Shown here: piece by piece, positions 52,339-60,931 of the stretch
Layout of the letters: every line of letters begins with the position of its first letter
Numbering within the stretch: position 1 is the stretch's first letter
Source of the DNA: Flavobacterium psychrophilum
Lineage (GTDB): Bacteria; Bacteroidota; Bacteroidia; Flavobacteriales; Flavobacteriaceae
Length of the DNA: 64,000 nt
Direction: 5' to 3'
NCBI GenBank assembly: GCA_945890865.1
Contig: CAMDDB010000001.1
Span: 1 to 64,000, forward strand
Made by a program: the position numbers and the translations under genes
Notes under the pieces: generated by a model
Told to the model about the DNA's origin: nothing
Seen by the model: the letters and a program-made list of their open reading frames with translations, nothing else
Database searches by the model: none

Positions 52339-52391
52339 TAAAACTTTGTGTTACAAAAATAATAAGTAGGTAAAAATATTTTTTCGGGTAT

Positions 52392-52424
52392 TTTGCATTT
52401 GTTTTGATAAAAAACTTATTTTTG
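52392..52424 (+). promoter_or_regulatory. Promoter of the DUF6252-like lipoprotein gene
   Basis: TTTG at 52392-52395, a 21-nt spacer and TATTTTTG at 52417-52424 match both boxes, 30 nt before the ATG. Confidence 0.55.
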
Positions 52425-52454
52425 TTTCCAAACATAATATTTTAGAACACTTTA

Positions 52455-53153
52455 ATGAAAAAAATACTTTCAATACTCGCAATAACATTATTATTTAGTT
52501 CATGTGAACAAGATATTCAAACCAATACGCCCGGGTTTCAAGCCAAATTGAATGATGTGCAATGGCGAGCAAATCAAGTAGGAGTTGCAGTAGATGCAAG
52601 TGGAGGAATGACTATTACAGCATATACATCCTATGAAACAGTGGTTCTGAAAACAAATGCTACTACAGCCGGAACCTATTTATTAGGAACACAAAACACG
52701 AATAATTTTGCTACCTATACGTCAGCAGGTAATGCATTAAGTAGTTTCGTAGGGATATTTGATACTCATGTTGTAGCGGGTCCAGCTTATAAATTATCTA
52801 ACGTATTAACTCCAGGAACAGGATATACAAGTGCCGCAGCTGCGCATACCAGTGGTGGATCAGGTTCTGGACTCCGATTGGCTTTAACTACGCTATCAGG
52901 AGCAGTTACTAAGGCTACTGTAGTTTCAAGAGGATTAGGATATGTATCGGGCGATGTTATTACCATTTTAGGAGGTAATAATAATGCAACGGTGCGCATT
53001 GAAAATGTTCAACAAAGTAATGGAGAAATTACTATTGAAGATATTTCCGGAGGATTTTTCACAGGAACTTTTAAACTCAATGCAACCAATACCGAAGGAG
53101 AAGTAGTTACGTTTTCAGAAGGACATTTTTATAAAGTGCCTTTAGGACAATAA
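52455..53153 (+). CDS. DUF6252-like lipoprotein with an inserted glycine-rich module
   Basis: This 232-residue lipoprotein has the lipobox FSSC (Cys17). The first part (about 18-115) and the last part (about 185-232, ITIEDISGGFFTGTFKLNA and then FSEGHFYKV) look like flavobacterial DUF6252. Between them, about 116-185 is an unusual module with two GxGY turns (LTPGTGYTS, SRGLGYVSGD) and a GGNNNATVRI segment. Such GxGY/GGxxA repeats are known from phage tail and beta-helix proteins. The module seems inserted into the domain. Function unknown. Confidence 0.75.
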   Translation: MKKILSILAITLLFSSCEQDIQTNTPGFQAKLNDVQWRANQVGVAVDASGGMTITAYTSYETVVLKTNATTAGTYLLGTQNTNNFATYTSAGNALSSFVGIFDTHVVAGPAYKLSNVLTPGTGYTSAAAAHTSGGSGSGLRLALTTLSGAVTKATVVSRGLGYVSGDVITILGGNNNATVRIENVQQSNGEITIEDISGGFFTGTFKLNATNTEGEVVTFSEGHFYKVPLGQ

Positions 53154-53173
53154 TCATATACTATCAAATTATC

Positions 53174-53207
53174 AAAAACCATTTGAAGGCATTCAAATGG
53201 TTTTTTT
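53174..53207 (+). terminator. Terminator before dnaE
   Basis: A5 plus CCATTTGAA (53174-53187) pairs with TTCAAATGG plus T5 (53192-53205) over a GGCA loop. Confidence 0.9.
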
Positions 53208-53306
53208 GTTAATAACTAAAATTGGCAAATTTGTTCAATAACTGTATTTTTGAAACAGTAATTTGCAATTCAATTTTCTGATTACACACCACAAATGACT
53301 CAATAA

Positions 53307-56300
53307 ATGTATTTAATTTTCGATACCGAAACTACCGGATTACCCAGAAGTTGGTCTGCACCTATTACAGATACAGACAATTGGCCTCGTTGTATACAAA
53401 TTGCATGGCAATTGCATGACGACATGGGAAATTTGATCGAGCATCAAGATTTTTTGGTCAAGCCCGAGGGTTTTAATATTCCGTATGATGCCGAAAGAAT
53501 TCATGGCATATCCACAGAATTAGCCATCGAGCAAGGGATGCTTTTATCGGAAGTATTAGAAAAATTTAATAGCATACTTTCTAAAACCAAATTTATTGTT
53601 GGGCAAAATGTTGGCTTTGATATCAATATCATGGGATGCGAATTCCATCGTGTGAATATGGATTCCAATTTATTAAAAATGCCGGTATTGGATACCTGTA
53701 CAGAGATAACAGCAAGTTTGTTAAAATTGCCCGGGGGTAGAGGTGGAAAGTTTAAATTACCAACGCTTACCGAATTGCATCAGTTTTTGTTCAATCAACC
53801 TTTTGCAGAGGCCCATAATGCAACTGCCGATGTAGAGGCTACAACTCGCTGTTTTCTTGAGTTAATCAAACGAGAAGTTTTTACCAAGGAAGAACTCGAT
53901 GTAGCGCCAGAATATTTTAGAAGTTTCCGAGAAAAGAATTTGGGGGAAATCCAATTAATTGGTTTAAATCACATCAACCTAAAAAAAGCTTCCGAAGTCA
54001 TTCGGTCCCGCGTAAAAAAAGAGGAACAGCAAGAAATTCAAACCACAATTTCGGCTTCAGTAAAATCTGATTTAAAAGATGCGGCATTTGCGCATTTACA
54101 CAATCATACTCAGTTTTCAGTGCTGCAGTCCACAATAGCTGTAAATGATTTGGTTAGTGCGGCTGCAAAAAACAATATGCCAGCTGTAGCAATAACCGAT
54201 ACCGGCAACATGATGGGTGCCTTTCACTTTGTGAGTGCTGTCATGAACCATAACAAAGCCGCAAAAGAAAAAATTGATGCAGCTATTGCCGCAGGAGAAA
54301 CCCCTTCGGAATCCGAAATTAAACCTATTGTAGGCTGCGAATTCAATATCTGTGACGATCATAAAGACAAAACCAAAAAAGACAATGGTTACCAAGTAGT
54401 TTTATTGGCAAAAAATAAAAAAGGCTATCATAATTTAGCTAAAATGTCTTCTATAGCTTATACGGAAGGGTTCTATTACATGCCTCGTATCGATCGAAAA
54501 ATTGTAGAAAAGTACAAAGAAGACATCATCGTTTTGTCGGGAAATTTATACGGAGAAATTCCAAGTAAAATTTTAAATGTTGGCGAAAGTCAAGCCGAAG
54601 AAGCCCTCATATGGTGGAAGGAGCAATTTGGTTCCGATTTTTATTTAGAAGTCATGCGACACAAGCAAGAAGACGAAAATCGTGTCAATCAATCGTTAAT
54701 TGCATTCGCAAAAAAGCACCAAGTAAAACTCATTGCTACCAATAATACGTATTATGTCAATAAAGTAGATGCCAACGCACATGATATTTTGTTGTGTGTA
54801 AAAGAGGGTGAAAAACAAGCAACACCTATAGGTCGGGGTCGAGGGTATCGTTATGGGTTGCCCAATCAAGAATATTATTTCAAATCGGGCGACGAAATGA
54901 AACAGCTTTTTGCCGATTTACCCGAGGCAATCATCAATATTCAAGAAATCATAGATAAAGTTGAAACCTATTCGCTCTACAGAGATGTTTTACTTCCTAA
55001 ATATAAAATTCCCGATGAATTTGAAGTTTTAGAGGATGCCGAAGATGGAGGAGTTAGAGGAGAAAACAACTATTTAAGGGACTTAACGTATAAAGGGGCC
55101 AAAATAAGATATCCAGAATTGACCGATGCTATCAAAGAACGTTTGGATTTTGAGTTGCTTACTATTTCCAATTCGGGTTACCCGGGCTATTTCTTAATTG
55201 TTCAAGATTTTATCGCTGAAGCACGAAAAATGGATGTTTCTGTGGGCCCTGGTAGAGGTTCTGCTGCGGGCTCTGCCGTGGCCTATTGTTTAGGAATTAC
55301 AAATATTGACCCTATTAAATATGATTTGCTTTTTGAGCGATTCTTAAATCCAGATCGTGTTTCCATGCCCGATATCGATATCGATTTTGATGACGAAGGA
55401 CGTGGACGAGTTATGGATTATGTCATCAAAAAATACGGAGCCAATCAAGTAGCGCAAATAATTACCTATGGTAAAATGGCTACAAAATCGGCTATTCGAG
55501 ACACCGCTCGTGTATTGGATTTACCCCTTTTTGAAGCGGATAGAATTGCAAAATTAATTCCAGGAATGATGCCTTCCAAATGGAATTTAGCACGTTTTTT
55601 AGCCGAAGACGAAAGTGAAGTTAAAAAAGCACTGCGTTCGGAAGAGTTTGACAAAGTCAAAGAATTGATTGAGATTGCTCATTCAGAAGATTTAGCTGGA
55701 GAAACCATACAACAAGCCAAAGTCTTGGAAGGTTCTATGCGAAATACCGGAATTCACGCTTGTGGGGTAATTATTACCCCCAGCGACATTACAAATTTTG
55801 TTCCCGTAACAACCGCAAAAGATTCGGATTTGTATGTTACGCAATTTGACAACTCGGTTGCCGAAAGCGCCGGATTGCTTAAAATGGACTTCTTAGGGTT
55901 AAAAACCCTAACCCTAATTAAAGATACGGTTAAATTGGTAAAATATCGATTGGATATTGACTTAGATCCCGATAATTTCCCCATCGACGATCTAAAAACC
56001 TATGAATTGTTCCAAAGAGGAGAGACCGTTGGAGTTTTTCAATATGAGTCGCCCGGAATGCAAAAATACATGAAGGACTTAAAGCCAACCGTATTTGCCG
56101 ATTTGATTGCCATGAATGCCTTATATCGTCCGGGACCACTAGAATATATTCCTTCTTTTGTTAGGAGAAAAAACGGCGAAGAAGAAATTAAATACGATTT
56201 AGAAGCCTGTGAAGAATACTTGGCAGAAACCTACGGGATTACGGTTTATCAAGAACAAGTAATGCTTTTGTCACAATCTTTAGCTGGATTTACAAAAGGG

Positions 56301-57824
56301 GATGCCGACGTACTTCGAAAAGCAATGGGTAAAAAGGACAAGCCTGTTTTGGATAAAATGAAACCTAAATTCATCGAACAAGCGGCTGAAAAAGGACACG
56401 ATCCGATTATTTTAGAGAAAATATGGAAAGACTGGGAAGCCTTTGCTAGTTATGCCTTTAATAAATCGCACTCTACTTGTTATGCTTGGATTGCCTACCA
56501 AACTGCTTATTTGAAAGCACATTATCCAGCAGAGTATATGGCTGCTGTACTTTCTAATAACATGAACGACATCAAGCAAGTTTCGTTCTTTATGGAAGAA
56601 TGTAAACGCATGGGATTAGCAGTATTAGCCCCCGATGTCAATGAATCGTATTATAAATTTACGGTGAATGAAAATTATGCCGTTCGTTTTGGAATGGGCG
56701 CAGTGAAAGGGGTTGGTGCGGGAGCGGTTCAAACCATAGTAGAAAATAGAAAAGAGGGAAATTATAAATCCATTTTTGATTTGGCCAAGCGTATAGATTT
56801 GCGTGCTGCCAATAAAAAAGCGTTTGAAAATTTAGCATTAGCAGGGGGATTTGACGGCTTTACTGAAACACATCGGGCCCAATATTTTCATCACGATGGC
56901 GACGGAATTACGTTTTTAGAAAAAGCGATTCGCTACGGTTCAAAATTCCAGGAAAACGAAAATTCGGCTCAAGTAAGTTTGTTTGGGGATACTTCAGAAG
57001 TTCAAATTGCTGAACCTTCGGTTCCGCCATGTGACGATTGGAGTACCATGGAAAAATTAGCCAAAGAAAAAGAAGTGGTAGGAATATACATTTCGGGACA
57101 TCCATTAGACGATTATAAATACGAAATGAAATATTTTTGCAATGCCAAGTTGGAATCGCTTAAAAATTTAGCACAGCATTTGGGTAAAAATCTTTCCTTT
57201 GGCGGCATCGTTACTAATGTACAACACCGAACTGCAAAAAACGGAAAGGGTTGGGCTACTTTTGCATTAGAAGGTTATGATGAAAGCTATGAGTTCCGAA
57301 TTTTTGACGAAGACTATTTAAAATACCGCCATTTTTTATTACAAAACCAGTTTGTCTATTTTAAAATCAATGTAAAGGAAGGATGGGTCAATCGCGAAAC
57401 GGGTAAAAAATCAGATCCTCGTATTCAATTTATTGATGCCAAAATGTTAGCCGATGTATTGAACGTTTTTGCAAAAAAATTAATGATTCATTTGGACATC
57501 AAGGAATTAAATTTGCCCTTTGTTACCGAACTGAATAATCTTTTTATGGTCAATAAAGGGGATCATACGGTTATCTTTGAAGTGATGGAATTAGAACGCA
57601 TCAAAAAAATTATTGAAATGAGTCCGGTAATTATTGATGAAGAAATGGAAAGTATCGAGGAAGGGGAAGAGGAAGCAGCACTAAACCTAGCGATTCCTGT
57701 TGAGAAGGAAGAAATTGTAGTAAAAACAAAACTTTCTATGCCGAGCCGAAAATTGAAAGTGAAGATTTCTTTAGAATTACTTCAAGAACTGGATAAAATG
57801 CAGGTTAGTTTCAAACTAAATTAA
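53307..57824 (+). CDS. dnaE: DNA polymerase III alpha subunit with fused N-terminal exonuclease
   Basis: This 1505-residue polymerase begins with a DnaQ-like 3'-5' exonuclease (about 1-190): Asp6 and Glu8 in FDTETTGLP, GQNVGFDINIMG and HNATADVEATTR. A PHP domain starts at about 257 with HLHNH at 263-267. It has TDTGN at 297-301 where active PHPs have TDHGN, and lacks the Asp of LLDG, so its metal site looks degenerate. The palm Asps are 689 and 691 in MPDIDIDFDDEGR. The finger and OB regions follow. Ordinary DnaE is about 1160 residues. It replicates the chromosome, with editing in the same chain. Confidence 0.95.
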   Translation: MYLIFDTETTGLPRSWSAPITDTDNWPRCIQIAWQLHDDMGNLIEHQDFLVKPEGFNIPYDAERIHGISTELAIEQGMLLSEVLEKFNSILSKTKFIVGQNVGFDINIMGCEFHRVNMDSNLLKMPVLDTCTEITASLLKLPGGRGGKFKLPTLTELHQFLFNQPFAEAHNATADVEATTRCFLELIKREVFTKEELDVAPEYFRSFREKNLGEIQLIGLNHINLKKASEVIRSRVKKEEQQEIQTTISASVKSDLKDAAFAHLHNHTQFSVLQSTIAVNDLVSAAAKNNMPAVAITDTGNMMGAFHFVSAVMNHNKAAKEKIDAAIAAGETPSESEIKPIVGCEFNICDDHKDKTKKDNGYQVVLLAKNKKGYHNLAKMSSIAYTEGFYYMPRIDRKIVEKYKEDIIVLSGNLYGEIPSKILNVGESQAEEALIWWKEQFGSDFYLEVMRHKQEDENRVNQSLIAFAKKHQVKLIATNNTYYVNKVDANAHDILLCVKEGEKQATPIGRGRGYRYGLPNQEYYFKSGDEMKQLFADLPEAIINIQEIIDKVETYSLYRDVLLPKYKIPDEFEVLEDAEDGGVRGENNYLRDLTYKGAKIRYPELTDAIKERLDFELLTISNSGYPGYFLIVQDFIAEARKMDVSVGPGRGSAAGSAVAYCLGITNIDPIKYDLLFERFLNPDRVSMPDIDIDFDDEGRGRVMDYVIKKYGANQVAQIITYGKMATKSAIRDTARVLDLPLFEADRIAKLIPGMMPSKWNLARFLAEDESEVKKALRSEEFDKVKELIEIAHSEDLAGETIQQAKVLEGSMRNTGIHACGVIITPSDITNFVPVTTAKDSDLYVTQFDNSVAESAGLLKMDFLGLKTLTLIKDTVKLVKYRLDIDLDPDNFPIDDLKTYELFQRGETVGVFQYESPGMQKYMKDLKPTVFADLIAMNALYRPGPLEYIPSFVRRKNGEEEIKYDLEACEEYLAETYGITVYQEQVMLLSQSLAGFTKGDADVLRKAMGKKDKPVLDKMKPKFIEQAAEKGHDPIILEKIWKDWEAFASYAFNKSHSTCYAWIAYQTAYLKAHYPAEYMAAVLSNNMNDIKQVSFFMEECKRMGLAVLAPDVNESYYKFTVNENYAVRFGMGAVKGVGAGAVQTIVENRKEGNYKSIFDLAKRIDLRAANKKAFENLALAGGFDGFTETHRAQYFHHDGDGITFLEKAIRYGSKFQENENSAQVSLFGDTSEVQIAEPSVPPCDDWSTMEKLAKEKEVVGIYISGHPLDDYKYEMKYFCNAKLESLKNLAQHLGKNLSFGGIVTNVQHRTAKNGKGWATFALEGYDESYEFRIFDEDYLKYRHFLLQNQFVYFKINVKEGWVNRETGKKSDPRIQFIDAKMLADVLNVFAKKLMIHLDIKELNLPFVTELNNLFMVNKGDHTVIFEVMELERIKKIIEMSPVIIDEEMESIEEGEEEAALNLAIPVEKEEIVVKTKLSMPSRKLKVKISLELLQELDKMQVSFKLN

Positions 57825-57872
57825 CACATAAGAAATGGCAATACCGACATAATTAAAACTAATGTTATTCGC

Positions 57873-57902
57873 TTTGTCATTGATAATAAATTCCTAAATT
57901 TG
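57873..57902 (+). promoter_or_regulatory. Promoter of trxA
   Basis: TTTG at 57873-57876, an 18-nt spacer and TAAATTTG at 57895-57902 fit the consensus, 30 nt before the ATG. Confidence 0.6.
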
Positions 57903-57932
57903 CAATTCAATTAATAATAAAATAAAGAACAT

Positions 57933-58250
57933 ATGGCATTAACAATAACAGATGCTACTTTTGATGAAGTAGTATTGAAATCAGACAAACCAGTAGTAGT
58001 AGATTTTTGGGCAGCTTGGTGTGGACCATGCAGAATGGTAGGTCCGGTTATCGACGAAATTTACAGTGAATACGAAGGAAAAGCAGTTGTAGGTAAAGTA
58101 GATGTAGATGCAAACCAAGAATTTGCTGCAAAATACGGTGTAAGAAACATTCCAACGGTTTTGATTTTTCAAAACGGTGAGGTTGTAGGAAGACAAGTGG
58201 GGGTAGCCCCCAAAAAAACCTATACTGATGCGATTGACGCTTTACTATAA
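57933..58250 (+). CDS. trxA: Thioredoxin
   Basis: This 105-residue thioredoxin has the redox motif WAAWCGPCRMV, VDVDANQEFAAKYGVRNIPT with the cis-proline and a normal length. It is a cytoplasmic disulfide reductant. It has its own promoter and terminator and so is monocistronic. Confidence 0.97.
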   Translation: MALTITDATFDEVVLKSDKPVVVDFWAAWCGPCRMVGPVIDEIYSEYEGKAVVGKVDVDANQEFAAKYGVRNIPTVLIFQNGEVVGRQVGVAPKKTYTDAIDALL

Positions 58251-58264
58251 TAGATAAAAAAAGT

Positions 58265-58299
58265 AAAAAAAGGTTCAACTTTAGTTGGGCCTTTTTTTT
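58265..58299 (+). terminator. Terminator after trxA
   Basis: A6 plus GGTTCAAC pairs with GTTGGGCC plus T6 (some G-U pairs) over a TTTA loop. Confidence 0.75.
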
Positions 58300-58301
58300 A
58301 T

Positions 58302-58329
58302 TCATAACCTTTTACTCATAACCTTTCCC
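58302..58329 (+). repeat. Tandem 14-bp (2x7) repeat upstream of the DUF58 gene
   Basis: Two copies, TCATAACCTTTTAC and TCATAACCTTTCCC, from 58302 to 58329. Each is twice 7 bp. It lies directly after the trxA terminator and supplies the -33 region of the next promoter. Confidence 0.7.
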
Positions 58330-58350
58330 CTATAAAATAAAATCTTTTCC

Positions 58351-58358
58351 TATCTTTG
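58351..58358 (+). promoter_or_regulatory. -7 box of the DUF58 gene, near-leaderless
   Basis: TATCTTTG at 58351-58358 ends 5 nt before the ATG at 58364. A weak TTTC at 58324-58327 lies 23 nt upstream, inside the 14-bp repeat. Confidence 0.45.
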
Positions 58359-58363
58359 AACGT

Positions 58364-59302
58364 ATGAATTTAGATCAGGAAATAGAAAAAATTGCCCGTT
58401 TTGAGCAGTTAGAAATTTTAGCCAATCAAATTGTGGAAGGTTTTATTTCGGGGATGCACAAATCGCCATTCCATGGTTTTTCAGCAGAGTTTGCCGAACA
58501 TAAAATCTACAATCCAGGAGAAAGTACCAAGCATTTGGATTGGAAATTATTTGCAAAAACAGACCGACTTTATACGAAACGATACGAAGAAGAAACCAAT
58601 TTAAGATGCCATTTGATTCTTGATAATTCTTCCTCTATGCATTATCCCAAGTTGAAAACCCAGCAATTATTTTTTGAAAATAAAATTGGATTTTCTGTAT
58701 TGGCCTCAGCAGTATTGATGAATTTGTTAAAGAAACAAAGGGATGCTGTAGGATTAAGTATCTATTCGAACCGATATGAATATTATGCTCCTGAAAAAGG
58801 CAGCGAACGGCACCATCGCATGATTTTGAATCAATTAGAAGGCGTAATCAATAATCATAATTCTGCTAAAACGACCGATACTGTTACCTATTTGCATCAA
58901 ATTGCAGAAAACTTACACCGTAGGTCGATGGTAATTTTGTTTACCGATATGTTTCATTCCGATACTTCGGATGAAGATAACGATAAAATTTTTAAGGCTT
59001 TACAACATTTAAAGCATAACAAACACAAAGTGGTTGTATTTCATGTTTATGATCCAAAAACCGAATTGCAATTTGATTTTGATGCTGCCCCAAAAAAATT
59101 TATTGATGTTGAAACAAACGAATCAATCCAGCTTTTTACTGAAAATAGTCGAGAAGCCTATCAAAAAATCATGCAAACTTATTTCAAAACCATAGCAACC
59201 ACTTGCTTGCAATATCAAATAAAATATGTTCCTGTTGCCATCGGTGACGGTTTTGAAAAAATAATGACATCTTACTTGGTTGAAAAGCAAAAGTTTGCTT
59301 AG
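58364..59302 (+). CDS. DUF58 protein (VWA-like domain)
   Basis: This 312-residue protein has the DUF58 N-terminal signature HKIYNPGESTKHLDWKLFAKT and a von Willebrand-like metal site in LILDNSSSMHY (DxSxS). DUF58 proteins usually pair with MoxR AAA+ ATPases as chaperone-like modules, but no MoxR gene lies next to it. There is no membrane segment. Function is unknown. It stands 114 nt after trxA. Confidence 0.88.
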   Translation: MNLDQEIEKIARFEQLEILANQIVEGFISGMHKSPFHGFSAEFAEHKIYNPGESTKHLDWKLFAKTDRLYTKRYEEETNLRCHLILDNSSSMHYPKLKTQQLFFENKIGFSVLASAVLMNLLKKQRDAVGLSIYSNRYEYYAPEKGSERHHRMILNQLEGVINNHNSAKTTDTVTYLHQIAENLHRRSMVILFTDMFHSDTSDEDNDKIFKALQHLKHNKHKVVVFHVYDPKTELQFDFDAAPKKFIDVETNESIQLFTENSREAYQKIMQTYFKTIATTCLQYQIKYVPVAIGDGFEKIMTSYLVEKQKFA

Positions 59303-59338
59303 AGCGGCCAAAAAAGTTTACCTTTTTTTTAAAAAATA

Positions 59339-59369
59339 TTTGCAGGAATCAAAAAGCGTAGTATATTTG
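59339..59369 (+). promoter_or_regulatory. Promoter of tRNA-Asp
   Basis: TTTG at 59339-59342, a 19-nt spacer and TATATTTG at 59362-59369. About 50 nt would separate the transcription start from the tRNA. Confidence 0.6.
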
Positions 59370-59428
59370 CACTCGCAATGAAGTTCACCTAATATTTTAT
59401 TAGTATAAGAAACAGTGAATAATGCTCT

Positions 59429-59505
59429 GGTTTGGTAGTTCAGTTGGTTAGAATACATGCCTGTCACGCATGGGGTCGCGGGTTCGAGTCCCGTCCAGAC
59501 CGCCA
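59429..59505 (+). tRNA. tRNA-Asp (GTC)
   Basis: The cloverleaf is complete. Acceptor GGTTTGG (59429-59435) pairs with CCAGACC (59495-59501), with one G-U. The anticodon GTC is at 59463-59465 in the loop CTGTCAC. The T-arm has GGTTCGAGTCC. Discriminator G is at 59502 and CCA is encoded (59503-59505). It is a single tRNA gene with its own promoter and terminator. Confidence 0.97.
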
Positions 59506-59511
59506 GAAAAT

Positions 59512-59545
59512 AAAAAGCACTTCGAGAAATCGAAGTGCTTTTTTG
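59512..59545 (+). terminator. Terminator of the tRNA-Asp gene
   Basis: A5 plus GCACTTCGA (59512-59525) pairs with TCGAAGTGC plus T5 (59530-59543) over a GAAA tetraloop, 6 nt after the tRNA. Confidence 0.92.
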
Positions 59546-59886
59546 CCCATAAATGGTTTTTTTGATGTTGTTTTTATAAAGGACATTAAAAATCAAAATA
59601 GTTGTGTTGTTTATTCCCAAGCAATTGGGATTAGGTTTAGTAGTTAGACCAATGAAAAGCTTTGCATTTATGCAGGGCTTTTTTGATTGTATTCTGGGGC
59701 TAAATTTAGTATTGACGCAAGGCAATAGAAATCAATCGGGCCTATCCTAAAAGTAATCACAAAGATTCTAGTTCATGTCTAACAATTTTATAACTTTGTT
59801 CATTACAATTTTAGGGACTGCATTTTTTGATAATTAGCCTCAAATGTTAGCGTTGCTTTACCCAAAATTTTAGACGCAAGATTAAT
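59546..59886 (+). other. 341-bp intergenic stretch with hairpins, no gene found
   Basis: No convincing reading frame lies here. Two short hairpins, CCCAA-GCAA-TTGGG near 59618 and GGTTTA-GTAGT-TAGACC near 59636, precede a second terminator at 59656-59684. They could be a small structured RNA or the remains of a lost RNA gene downstream of tRNA-Asp. The rest up to 59886 is AT-rich and shows nothing I can name. Confidence 0.4.
59656..59684 (+). terminator. Second terminator downstream of tRNA-Asp
   Basis: AAAGCTTTGCA pairs with TGCAGGGCTTT (two G-U pairs) over TTTA, followed by T. No gene that it would terminate is visible. Confidence 0.6.
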
Positions 59887-60369
59887 ATGAAAAAAACAAT
59901 CCAACTTTTAATGGTGTCTGTACTTTTATATTCTTGTCAATTATTTGATAAAAAAGTACCCGACGAAAATCAGTTGTTGCAACAAGAATTGCAAAAAATC
60001 AATTGGGAAGAAGTCGATGAATTACCATCGGTGCTTCAATGCGATACCATTAAAGATCCTGCCGTTAAAAAACAATGCTTTTTTGATTATTTAGCACAAA
60101 CGATTCAAGAACGAATAGGAATCGATACCTTGCAAATGTTATATCCTGAAACCGATACCCTATCGGTTAAAGTAACAATACATCCAGATGCGAGTTTGCA
60201 ATTTGAGCCTCAATTTTTAAAAGATAGTGTGGTCTATAATAAAATAAAAGCGGACAGCATTTTAATTGCACGCTTAGCCAATTTTCCAAAAGTAGAACCT
60301 GCCATTAAACGAGGCATTAAGGTAAAAACGCAGTTCATTCTTCCGGTAATTATTAAAATAGAAAAATAA
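59887..60369 (+). CDS. Hypothetical lipoprotein
   Basis: This 160-residue protein has a lipobox YSC (Cys17). A charged middle part with two cysteines (LQCDTIKDPAVKKQCFF) follows. The C-terminal segment (about 95-160) has VKVTIHPDASLQFEP and RLANFPKVEPAIKRGIKVKTQF, which recalls the C-terminal domain of TonB-like proteins. The resemblance is by eye. It lies 6 nt before ruvC, so they may be co-transcribed. Function unknown. Confidence 0.75.
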   Translation: MKKTIQLLMVSVLLYSCQLFDKKVPDENQLLQQELQKINWEEVDELPSVLQCDTIKDPAVKKQCFFDYLAQTIQERIGIDTLQMLYPETDTLSVKVTIHPDASLQFEPQFLKDSVVYNKIKADSILIARLANFPKVEPAIKRGIKVKTQFILPVIIKIEK

Positions 60370-60375
60370 ATTTCA

Positions 60376-60930
60376 TTGGCAAACGAACGCATCATATTAG
60401 GCATAGATCCTGGAACTACAATTATGGGTTTCGGCGTGATTAGGGTTGTCAATAAAAAAATGGAATTTGTTCAATTGAACGAATTGATATTATCTAAGTA
60501 TGATAATCATTATCAAAAGTTAAGAGTTATTTTTGAGCGTACAATTGAATTAATCGACACCCACAACCCCGATGAAATAGCTATTGAAGCGCCTTTTTTT
60601 GGAAAAAATGTGCAATCGATGTTGAAGCTTGGACGTGCGCAAGGAGTAGCTATGGCCGCCGGACTCTCAAGAGATATTCCGATTACAGAATATGAGCCCA
60701 AAAAAATAAAAATGGCGATTACGGGCAATGGAAATGCTAGTAAAGAACAAGTGGCTAAAATGTTACAACAATTATTAGGATTAAAAGAATTACCAAAAAA
60801 TCTTGATTCTACGGATGGTTTGGCAGCTGCGGTTTGTCATTTTTTCAATTCAGGAAAAACAATTGGTGAAAAAAGTTACACGGGTTGGGATGCTTTTGTG
60901 AAAAACAATGAATCTCGCATAAAAAAATAG
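60376..60930 (+). CDS. ruvC: Holliday junction resolvase RuvC
   Basis: This 184-residue nuclease resolves Holliday junctions. The N-terminal GIDPGTTIMGFG carries the first catalytic Asp, IEAPFFGKNVQS the Glu, and DSTDGLAAAVCH the last Asp. The start is a TTG at 60376, 6 nt after the lipoprotein stop; no in-frame ATG precedes the active site. It is 1 nt ahead of hemW. Confidence 0.95.
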   Translation: MANERIILGIDPGTTIMGFGVIRVVNKKMEFVQLNELILSKYDNHYQKLRVIFERTIELIDTHNPDEIAIEAPFFGKNVQSMLKLGRAQGVAMAAGLSRDIPITEYEPKKIKMAITGNGNASKEQVAKMLQQLLGLKELPKNLDSTDGLAAAVCHFFNSGKTIGEKSYTGWDAFVKNNESRIKK

Positions 60931-60931
60931 C

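Noticed and set aside
59318..59725. A 135-codon minus frame across the tRNA-Asp gene
   Set aside because: It runs through the tRNA and its terminator and shows no protein-like composition.
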